Shown here: positions 1 through 6,807 of the stretch, one piece after another | How the letters are laid out: each line of letters opens with the position of its first letter | How positions within the stretch are numbered: position 1 is the first letter of the stretch | Source of the DNA: an uncultured Prevotellaceae bacterium | GTDB lineage: Bacteria > Bacteroidota > Bacteroidia > Bacteroidales > Bacteroidaceae | Assembly: GCA_946185485.1 (NCBI GenBank) | Contig: CAMHJQ010000015.1 | Span: forward strand, 1-64,000 | Length of the DNA: 64,000 bases | Direction: 5' to 3' | The notes under the pieces: generated by a model | Told to the model about the DNA's origin: nothing | The model's database searches: none | What the model saw: only the letters and a program-made list of their open reading frames with translations | Program-made: the position numbers and the translations under genes

Positions 1-205
1 CCTGACAAATGGAAGAACTTATAGCCTGCAAGGCGTCAAAGCGGATACGCTTACGAAGTTATCCGTAAAGGCATAGCGCCCAGGTGCAGAACCGAGGCTG
101 GTTTTCCAAATTACGCTCACTCATATATGGAGTCTCTGAAGCGAAGATTCCTTGTTCAAACATGGTGGCAGAAGAGGCGTTTGCATAGGCAAGCGCCTTT
201 TTATT
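1..205 (+). ncRNA. 3' part of a structured non-coding RNA (class unknown)
   Basis: No convincing reading frame crosses this stretch on either strand, but it folds well on paper and ends in a strong intrinsic terminator. GCGGATA at 41-47 pairs with TATCCGT at 60-66; outside it GGCG at 32-35 pairs with CGCC at 77-80 and GCCTG at 24-28 with CAGG from 81, giving a rod with internal loops. The 5' end lies outside the window. A rod with bulges that ends at a terminator is compatible with a 6S-type RNA, but no diagnostic 6S, RNase P or tmRNA signature was recognised. It could also be the leader or tail of an upstream transcript. Confidence 0.4.
175..204 (+). terminator. Intrinsic terminator of the 5' RNA
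   Basis: A 10-bp stem (AGGCGTTTGC paired with GCAAGCGCCT, one G-T pair) with a four-base loop ATAG is followed by a T-run. The T-run lies on the plus-strand side, so it ends a rightward transcript. Confidence 0.75.
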
Positions 206-333
206 TTACATCTTCCATCACACATCAGGATTCAAAGTCTTTTTGAGATGCTAAAGACAAAGGAATCTCCAAAACGAGAGTAAAAGTACGAAGAAAAACG
301 AAAATTTTGAAAGCAAAATGGCAAAATCTTACC

Positions 334-582
334 AACTATCCACTAAAATGAGGTTAAAACTCTTATAATCAATAAAATAAACTCAAAACAACTATCCACT
401 AACTATCCACTAACTATCCACTAACTATCCACCAACTATCCACCAGTTTCCCACCCGATGCCAGTGATTTTAGTGGAGGGTTAGTGGAGGGTTAGTGGAT
501 AGTTAGTGGATAGTTAGTGGATAGTTGGAAACGACTTAAATTCTTGTATATAAATTAATTATCTAAAATTTAGTGGATAGTT
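334..582. repeat. Mirrored array of an 11-bp word
   Basis: The word AACTATCCAC recurs every 11 bp from 390 to 443 (five copies), with another copy at 334-343 and a degenerate one after 443. Its reverse complement GTGGATAGTT recurs with the same 11-bp period from 473 to 526 (five copies, the first two carrying GTGGAGGGTT), and once more at 573-582. The two main arms are each 54 bp and are separated by 29 bp, so the whole block is one large inverted repeat made of tandem repeats. Further GTGGATA words lie at 929-953. The centre of the word resembles part of a DnaA box but differs at both ends. Confidence 0.9.
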
Positions 583-625
583 GTCAGAAAAATGCTGTTT
601 GGTTGAAAAAAAAATGGTCTTTTCA

Positions 626-816
626 CTGCAAAAACATGCTATTTTCATGCAGAAAACAGCATGTTTTTATGCAGAAAATGGCGTTTTTTCATGACCTAAA
701 CATGTCGATTTCTCCATGCAAACAGGCCGTTTCAACCTTAATTACGGCCCGTCCGCTCCGTGCAAGAAATTTTCCTGCTCCGTGCAAGGAATTTTCTTGC
801 TCCGTGCACAAAGTGT
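626..816. repeat. Non-coding block of short repeated words and hairpins
   Basis: No gene was found from 583 to 1098. The block holds AAAACATGCT (631-640) facing AGCATGTTTT (658-667), a perfect 10-bp hairpin, with direct copies of ATGCAGAAAA on either side. It continues with three copies of CTCCGTGCA around 775-808, separated by GAAATTTTC-like spacers that are themselves near-palindromic. A very similar word occurs in the second non-coding block near 53970-53990. Function unknown. Confidence 0.7.
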
Positions 817-825
817 CAATGCTAC

Positions 826-913
826 ATGCTGATATGGTATCTCAACCATGTTGATATGGTATCTCCTTCGTGCTGATATGGCATCTCCTTCGTGCTGATA
901 TGGCATCTCGTCT
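826..913. repeat. Four tandem copies of a 22-bp repeat
   Basis: The unit TGCTGATATGGCATCTCCTT recurs four times with about 22-bp spacing from 826 to 913. The first two copies read GGTATCTC and the last two GGCATCTC. There are no spacers of the kind a CRISPR would have, and no open frame is preserved. Confidence 0.85.
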
Positions 914-1062
914 TCCATCCGCGACAATAGTGGATAGTGGATAGTGGATAGTACTTTACGAAACACGAACAAGACAGACGAGGCGAACCGGAAGCAAAAG
1001 GCGAAAACATGTCCGAACAAGAAAAATAATGGAAATCATTTCGTGTTTTCATAATAAATATG

Positions 1063-1070
1063 TATCTTTG
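1063..1070 (+). promoter_or_regulatory. Bacteroidetes -7 element, signalling operon
   Basis: TATCTTTG matches the TAnnTTTG -7 consensus and lies 28 bp before the ATG at 1099. It is the only clear promoter before the run of four plus-strand genes that ends at 9306. Confidence 0.75.
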
Positions 1071-1098
1071 TCGCTCGAAAAACAAATAACAGTCAATT

Positions 1099-2265
1099 AT
1101 GGCAGCAACAAAAATACTAAGCGTTGACGACGAGGCTCCCATGGAACTGCTGATGAAACAGTATTTCCGTCGGAAGATCCGTAGTGGTGAATACGAGTTC
1201 TTCTTTGCCCACAACGGCTTGGAGGCTCTCGCCATCCTATATAACAACCCCGACATCGAGATCATCCTCAGCGACATCAACATGCCCGAGATGGATGGTC
1301 TGGCCCTGCTGGCCAAGGTGAACGAGATGCGCAATCCCGCACTACGTGTCATCATGGTGAGCGCCTACGGTGACATGCAGAACATTCGCCAGGCGATGAA
1401 CAACGGTGCCTTCGACTTCGCCACGAAGCCGATCGACATGGATGACCTGGCACTTACCATTGAGAAGGCCATCGAGCAAATCAACTACGTACACGAGTCG
1501 CAGAAGGAGCACTCGCAGTTGGAGTCGCTGAAGAAAGACCTGACCACCGCCAAGGAGATCCAGCAGTATATCCTGCCACGCGTATTCCCGCCTTTCCCTG
1601 AAGCCAGCGACAAGGTGGACATCTACGCGACGATGGAGGCGGCCAAGGACGTCGGCGGCGACTTCTACGACTTCTTCCGCATTGACGACGACCACATCGC
1701 GCTGGTCATTGCCGACGTCTGCGGCAAGGGTATCACCGCTGCCCTGTTCATGGCTGTCAGCCGCACCATGATTCGCTCAAAGGGCATGCAGTGCGGCAGT
1801 GCCAAGGAGTGTCTGACAGAGTCGAACCGCCTGCTGGCAGCATACTCGATGGACTGCATGTTCGTCACCGTATTCTATGCTGTCTACAATACGAAGACGG
1901 GACTTGTCAGCTACGTCAATGCCGGCCATAACCCACCCCACGTATTGCGTGCCAACGGGACCGTTGAGGAACTATCTACATCGAACAACATCATCGTCGG
2001 CGCCTTCGACGGCATCACCTACCAGGAACAAACGCTACAGCTGGAGCATGGCGACACGCTGGTGATGTTTACCGACGGTGTGCCTGAGGCTATGAACCCC
2101 GACTTTGTGGAGTTTGGTACTGAGCGGCTGGACAACATCCTCGGCAGCATGGCCGACAAGAGCAGCCAGGAAATCGTGGAGGCCGTCAAAGCCGGCATCG
2201 AAGGCTTTGTAGACGGGGCTGAACAGAGTGACGACATCACCATGTTAGTACTGAAAAGGAAGTGA
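1099..2265 (+). CDS. Response regulator with PP2C (SpoIIE/RsbU-type) phosphatase output domain
   Basis: The N-terminal receiver domain (about residues 5-120) has the acidic pair D10/D11, phosphoacceptor D59 in LSDINMP, S88 and K110, so it looks phosphorylatable. A helical linker (about 125-155) leads to a PPM/SpoIIE phosphatase domain with metal-binding GGDFYD (D188, D191), ADVCGKG (D206) and SDDITM near the end. Proteins of this build (RsbU/RsbP class) dephosphorylate serine on an anti-sigma antagonist when the receiver is activated. No such antagonist is encoded nearby, so the substrate is unknown. The stop overlaps the GTG start of the next gene by 4 nt, which suggests translational coupling, and the downstream sensor kinase-like protein is the likely partner. 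Confidence 0.9.
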   Translation: MAATKILSVDDEAPMELLMKQYFRRKIRSGEYEFFFAHNGLEALAILYNNPDIEIILSDINMPEMDGLALLAKVNEMRNPALRVIMVSAYGDMQNIRQAMNNGAFDFATKPIDMDDLALTIEKAIEQINYVHESQKEHSQLESLKKDLTTAKEIQQYILPRVFPPFPEASDKVDIYATMEAAKDVGGDFYDFFRIDDDHIALVIADVCGKGITAALFMAVSRTMIRSKGMQCGSAKECLTESNRLLAAYSMDCMFVTVFYAVYNTKTGLVSYVNAGHNPPHVLRANGTVEELSTSNNIIVGAFDGITYQEQTLQLEHGDTLVMFTDGVPEAMNPDFVEFGTERLDNILGSMADKSSQEIVEAVKAGIEGFVDGAEQSDDITMLVLKRK

Positions 2266-3824
2266 AGAGACAAAAGATAGTCATCGGGTGTTTGGGATTC
2301 CTGCTGCTGGCATCGGTAGCGGCAGCACTCTATATGCGTCGAAGTCATGGTGAGCGCATCAACGAGTTGGAGACACAACTCAACGTGCTGCGGAAGCAGG
2401 CCAAGCAGTCGGCCATCGACCGGCGCGTCAGCAAACAGATGGAGGAGATAGCCTTCGGCCAGCAGGCACTGTCAGAGGAGCGCAGCCAAGAGGCCATCCG
2501 CCAGTCGGAGATAGCCCAGGAGATGACCCTCCGCTCGGAGGAAGAACGAAAGAAAGCCCTTGAGGCCCAGGGCATTGCCGAGCTCTCAGCCAACGAGGCC
2601 ATGAATGCCTACCAGATGGTGGAGCGCCAGCGCCAGGAAGCCGACGAACAGCGCCGACAAGCCGAGCATGCCAAGCTGGTAGCCGACACGCTGAACTACA
2701 TCTCGTTAGGACGTACACTCGGGTCGCAGTCATACTCCATCTACCAGACCGGCGACAAAGAGATGGGTACCATGCTGGCATACGCTTCCTATCTCTTTAC
2801 CAACGACTACAACGGCGATTTGTATAATCCCGCCGTGTTCCAGGCACTCACGCAGGCCGCAGGCAGCCAACGCTACTGGAATGTCCACAATGGCAGCATC
2901 CCGCGCATCGTCTTCGGTAAGGACGGACGGCTGCTGACTGTCAGCACCTACGGTGAGATTTTCGTACATAAGCTACAAGGAGAACAGCTGCATACCACAC
3001 GACTGTTGAGCGACAAGAACTATTGTTTCCGCGACGTCTACGCAGTATCGAGTGGCAAGATATATGCCATCAGCCTCAGCGGACACTTGGTGATAGTCGA
3101 CGGCAAACACATCCAGACCGTCTATCTTCAGCATGTCACGCAACCCTTCGCCCTGGAGTATATGAACGACGGCAAACAGCTGCTGATTATCGGCACGAAC
3201 AACATCGCCTTGCTCGACACCGCCAGCGACAAGATTATCGGCACACGCCAGCTCAAATTCAAGATTGCCTGTGCCGGAAGACGAGACTACAAGCCCCTGC
3301 TCTTCGACAATCGCGGACACATGCATCTCGTCAGCACCCTTGACGACATCACCAACGAGAAGGTTCCCGTCAGCGGACAGGTGACGGCCTTTGCCAGTTC
3401 CAAGAACGAGCACCTCACCGCATACGGCATGTCCGACGGCACCGTCTGGCTCACCATCGCCAACGGCAAGATGCAGAAACTGGTGGGACATCTCTCACAG
3501 GTTACCAAGATGAAATTCAACGGCCGACGCCTCTACACGTCCAGCTACGACGGCAAGCTGCTCTTCTGGATGACCAGCGAAGCACAGATCAAACCCATCA
3601 CGCTGTTCCAGTCGAACAGCTGGCTGACTGACTTCACCTTCAACAACGACAAGAACTACATCTGGACGGGCCAGTATAACGGCACCGTCAGCGAATATCT
3701 CATCTCCCTGCCGGTAATAGGCAAGCGCATCCGTCAGAACATCAAACGCGACTTCACGAAAGAAGAGTGGAACTATTACATCGGAAAGGGTATTCCCTAT
3801 AGAAAAATGAGAAATGAGAAATGA
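2262..3824 (+). CDS. Membrane-anchored coiled-coil/beta-propeller (WD40-like) protein
   Basis: This starts at GTG inside the stop codon of the phosphatase gene (GTGA overlap). Residues 5-24 form one hydrophobic membrane segment without a lipobox. Residues 30-140 are a charged coiled coil rich in E, Q, R and A. From about residue 190 the protein shows repeated propeller blades with WD40-like endings (for example DGTVWLTI, DGKLLFWM, NGTVSEYL). A scaffold or sensor role in the same pathway as the flanking phosphatase and kinase-like protein is inferred from the operon only. The last codons (RKMRNEK) are made from the GAGAAAT repeat that fills the following gap, so the C-terminus may have been extended by repeat growth. 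Confidence 0.8.
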   Translation: MKRQKIVIGCLGFLLLASVAAALYMRRSHGERINELETQLNVLRKQAKQSAIDRRVSKQMEEIAFGQQALSEERSQEAIRQSEIAQEMTLRSEEERKKALEAQGIAELSANEAMNAYQMVERQRQEADEQRRQAEHAKLVADTLNYISLGRTLGSQSYSIYQTGDKEMGTMLAYASYLFTNDYNGDLYNPAVFQALTQAAGSQRYWNVHNGSIPRIVFGKDGRLLTVSTYGEIFVHKLQGEQLHTTRLLSDKNYCFRDVYAVSSGKIYAISLSGHLVIVDGKHIQTVYLQHVTQPFALEYMNDGKQLLIIGTNNIALLDTASDKIIGTRQLKFKIACAGRRDYKPLLFDNRGHMHLVSTLDDITNEKVPVSGQVTAFASSKNEHLTAYGMSDGTVWLTIANGKMQKLVGHLSQVTKMKFNGRRLYTSSYDGKLLFWMTSEAQIKPITLFQSNSWLTDFTFNNDKNYIWTGQYNGTVSEYLISLPVIGKRIRQNIKRDFTKEEWNYYIGKGIPYRKMRNEK

Positions 3825-3975
3825 GAAATGAAAGAAATGAGAAATGAGAAATGAGAAATTTGCTACTGCTATGATGACGAACAATATTATTAAGGGAATC
3901 GTTGGGAGAATGCTGTTGTGCGCAGTATTTCTCATTTCTCATTTCGCATTTCTCATTTGCCCTGCAGGGGCACAG
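3803..3975. repeat. GAGAAAT word array and its inverted copy around the kinase start codon
   Basis: GAGAAAT is repeated about eight times from 3803 to 3859, up to and through the annotated start codon. The complementary word ATTTCTC is repeated from about 3928 to 3957 inside the signal peptide, followed by GCCCTGCAGGGGCACAG. The two arms could form a long hairpin in the mRNA with the start region in the stem or loop. This is one of four copies of this arrangement in the window. Confidence 0.8.
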
Positions 3976-6633
3976 GGACTTCCCCTGATTCGCAACTATA
4001 CAGCAGCCGAATACAACGGGCATAACCGCAACTACGACATAGAGATTGGCGAGGACGGAACGGTGTTCGTTGCCAACTTCGAGGGACTGCTCTACTACGA
4101 CCGCACACAATGGCACATCCTCCATACACGGGACATCAACCGCGTCACGGTGGTCCTGCGCGACAGCAAGGACAACGTCTGGGTGGGCGGATACAACCTA
4201 TTTGCACGTGTGCAGAAACGTCCCAATGGCGAGTTGTACCTGGAGCAAATAGGCGACACAAAAGACTTCAAGGGCGAAGTGATTGAAATCTTCGAGGACG
4301 GTGAAACGCTACAGTTTGTAGCCAGCGACAACATCATCTATGAGGTCGACACCAAGAAATCCACTCCTCTTATTATTCCCAAAAAGCGCACCAACGCCAA
4401 CTTCAGCATCGGCGTGGAGTCGGAAATCATATCGGTGGAAGCACTGAAGGAGGGAGACAAAAATGCCCTCCTTGAGGACATCACCCAGACGGAGGAGTTG
4501 GACGGCGGACTCAAGGTCAAGGTCAAGAAGAACCATGGTCTTATCATCGCAGATGAACATGACCGCACCCTGTATACCATCACCGAGGAGAACGGCCTCT
4601 GTTCCAACCAGGTATCCTACGTCGTCTACGACGGACACGGCATGCTGTGGGGAGCAACGGCACATGGCATCTTCGCCATAGAGCTGCCGTCGGTATACAG
4701 CTACCTGTTGCCCAAGAACGGTCTGACTGGCGAGGTGCACACCATCATGGCCTACAACGGCAAGATATATGTCGGCTGCACCAACGGACTCTTCTGCATT
4801 ACCGACCGGCAGTGCAAGCGCATTGCCGAAATCAACAATATCTGCTGGACCATGTGTCCTAGCCGCAACGGACTGCTCGTGGCCACATCCAGCGGTATTT
4901 ACAAGATTCTGCCCAATGGCAGCATCAGCAGGATGACGTCGAATTCCACCACTGCCATGCTGATGGACGGTGACAAGGTCTATGCAGGCGAACCAGACGG
5001 CGTATGGCTCTATCAGGGAGAACGGCGCATACAACAAGTGAACAAACTCCCGCTGGTCACCGAAATACGCCAAGGCAAAAACGGAGAACTCTGGTTCAAG
5101 AATGTGCACGGCGAGATGCGCGGCAAGGACCCTGGCAAGCCACGCGAACCCATCGACGACCTGCCCAACGCACTGCTCAAGCCCGTCAGCGACATCGAGA
5201 TCATCGCACAGTACCAGTATGGCGACCAAATATGGATTGGCGGTGACGAAATCCTCGCCGTCATCGATGCTGGCAAGAAAGACCTTGCCAAACTCGCTGT
5301 CAGCAATCACATACGGTTCCGCTCCATCATCATGGGCACCGACAGCGTGCTGTGGGGAGGATACGGCGACATGCCGAAGCAATTGCCGCCATTAGACAGC
5401 GACGAAGGACATCTGCACTTCTACTACACCCTCGACTACGCACCACTCTCGGGCAAGACGCTGTATCGCTATAAACTGAACGACAGCAAGTGGAGTTCAT
5501 GGTCCGACAAGCAGGACGTGGAATTCCTGAACCTGCCCTACGGCTCGTTCACGCTCAGCATACAGGCCCAGCTGGCCAACGGCGAGCTGTCGGACGTTGC
5601 CACCGTCAACTTCAGCATCTCCTTCCCACTGCTGATGCGCTGGTATATGAATGTCATCTACCTCATCGTCTTCGTCTGCCTCGTCTATCAGCTGTTCCGC
5701 TACCGTCTGAGGCGGTTGCAGAAGGACAAAATCAAGCTCGAGCACATCATCGAAGAGCGTACCTCCGAGGTCGTCAAGCAGAAGAATGAAATCGAGGAGA
5801 AATCCAAGAGTCTGGAGCAGGCACTCAATGACCTCCACAAGGCCCAGCACAAGCTGATACGCCAAGAGAAGATGGCTTCGGTAGGTAAGCTGACCGAGGG
5901 TCTCATTGACCGCATCCTGAACCCGATGAACTACATCATCAACTTCTCCAAGATGTCCAACGACCTGCTGAAAGACCTCAAGGAAGACATTGACAACAAC
6001 AAGGACGTCGTCAACGAAGACGACTATGAGGACATGCAGGACGTGCTCGGCATGCTGACCCAGAACTTAGAGTCCGTCAACCAGTATGGCCAGAACACCA
6101 CCCGTACGCTCAAGGCGATGGAGGAGATGCTGAAAGACCGCACCGGAGGCTATGTCGACATGGATCTGCTGCCCGTGCTGAAACAGAGCAGGGACATGGT
6201 CAACACCTATTTCACCCAGGAGAAGGAGCAATACCACGTCCAGGCCATATTCCAACTGCCTGACGTTGCCATGCCTCTGCACGGCAATCCCGACATGCTC
6301 AGCAAAACCATTATGAGCCTGCTGGGCAATGCCGTCTATGCCGTCGTGAAGAAAGCACAGCAGGCTACCTATCAGCCAGAGGTGTCGCTCATTGCCACCA
6401 TCGTCGACGGACAGTATATCCTGAAGATACGCGACAACGGCATCGGCATCGAGGAAAAGATTCTCAGCAAGATCTTCGACCCGTTCTTCACCACCAAGAC
6501 TACTGGCGAGGCAGCGGGTGTAGGACTCTACCTGAGCCGTGAGATCATCCAGAACCACAATGGTGACATCGGCGTGGATTCCGTCAAGGGTGAGTTTACA
6601 GAGTTTACCATTACGCTGCCTGCGGCAGGTTAA
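3844..6633 (+). CDS. Two-component propeller/Y_Y_Y sensor protein with histidine-kinase fold but no phosphoacceptor His
   Basis: A signal peptide ends in PAGAQ; the mature part has regulator-propeller repeats (for example NVWVGG, GMLWGA, ELWFKN) and a Y_Y_Y-type domain. A membrane helix lies at about 601-622, followed by a coiled coil, a HisKA-like helix pair and an HATPase domain. The ATPase motifs are present: N829 in GNAVYAV, D864 in DNGIGI, and the FDPFFTTK and GVGLYLS motifs. In the H-box, the sequence is GKLTEGLIDRILNPMNY where relatives read AHEINNPLN, so the histidine is replaced by D689 and the next residue by R. It may therefore act as an allosteric ATP-binding sensor rather than a phosphodonor. 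The start could also be the ATG at 3871, because the repeat array supplies several in-frame ATGs. Confidence 0.85.
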   Translation: MRNEKFATAMMTNNIIKGIVGRMLLCAVFLISHFAFLICPAGAQGLPLIRNYTAAEYNGHNRNYDIEIGEDGTVFVANFEGLLYYDRTQWHILHTRDINRVTVVLRDSKDNVWVGGYNLFARVQKRPNGELYLEQIGDTKDFKGEVIEIFEDGETLQFVASDNIIYEVDTKKSTPLIIPKKRTNANFSIGVESEIISVEALKEGDKNALLEDITQTEELDGGLKVKVKKNHGLIIADEHDRTLYTITEENGLCSNQVSYVVYDGHGMLWGATAHGIFAIELPSVYSYLLPKNGLTGEVHTIMAYNGKIYVGCTNGLFCITDRQCKRIAEINNICWTMCPSRNGLLVATSSGIYKILPNGSISRMTSNSTTAMLMDGDKVYAGEPDGVWLYQGERRIQQVNKLPLVTEIRQGKNGELWFKNVHGEMRGKDPGKPREPIDDLPNALLKPVSDIEIIAQYQYGDQIWIGGDEILAVIDAGKKDLAKLAVSNHIRFRSIIMGTDSVLWGGYGDMPKQLPPLDSDEGHLHFYYTLDYAPLSGKTLYRYKLNDSKWSSWSDKQDVEFLNLPYGSFTLSIQAQLANGELSDVATVNFSISFPLLMRWYMNVIYLIVFVCLVYQLFRYRLRRLQKDKIKLEHIIEERTSEVVKQKNEIEEKSKSLEQALNDLHKAQHKLIRQEKMASVGKLTEGLIDRILNPMNYIINFSKMSNDLLKDLKEDIDNNKDVVNEDDYEDMQDVLGMLTQNLESVNQYGQNTTRTLKAMEEMLKDRTGGYVDMDLLPVLKQSRDMVNTYFTQEKEQYHVQAIFQLPDVAMPLHGNPDMLSKTIMSLLGNAVYAVVKKAQQATYQPEVSLIATIVDGQYILKIRDNGIGIEEKILSKIFDPFFTTKTTGEAAGVGLYLSREIIQNHNGDIGVDSVKGEFTEFTITLPAAG

Positions 6634-6656
6634 GCGGGCTTCGCCCTAAAATAAAA

Positions 6657-6807
6657 GCGGCCTACGGCCTAAATATAAAATAAAAAGTATAAAATAAAAG
6701 AGATAAAATAAAAGAGAATGAAGGAAACGAGTAAAATAGCAATGTACATATCGCGGGGTTTATTATTTTTTATTTTTTATTTTTTATTTAGCCCCGTAGG
6801 GGCGCAG
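6657..6807. repeat. AAAATAAA word array with inverted copy inside the signal peptide
   Basis: Upstream of the start (6657-6717) lies GCGGCCTACGGCCTAAATA followed by repeated AAAATAAA. Inside the signal-peptide codons (about 6759-6807) lies its approximate reverse complement: repeated TATTTTTT, then TTTAGCCCCGTAGGGGCG and CAG. The start codon at 6718 sits between the arms. The GC-rich ends also match (CCTACGG against CCGTAGG), so this is a designed-looking inverted repeat and not simply AT-rich sequence. Confidence 0.8.

Noticed and set aside
1..180. C-terminal end of a minus-strand protein (frame reading LAYANASSATMFEQG)
   Set aside because: The frame is closed upstream by a stop inside the terminator region and has only an internal ATG; RNA stems and the plus-strand terminator explain the sequence better.
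390..526. Replication origin with DnaA-box iterons
   Set aside because: The word shares only TATCCAC with the DnaA box and differs at both ends; no dnaA, dnaN or usual origin genes are near. It is kept as a possible protein-binding array only.
334..913. CRISPR array
   Set aside because: Repeats are 11 or 22 bp and contiguous, without unique spacers of constant length, and no cas genes are present.
573..1355. Open frames of 92-177 codons in the first non-coding block
   Set aside because: They run through tandem repeats and palindromes, overlap each other on both strands, carry no domain or signal peptide, and one runs into the phosphatase gene on the opposite strand.
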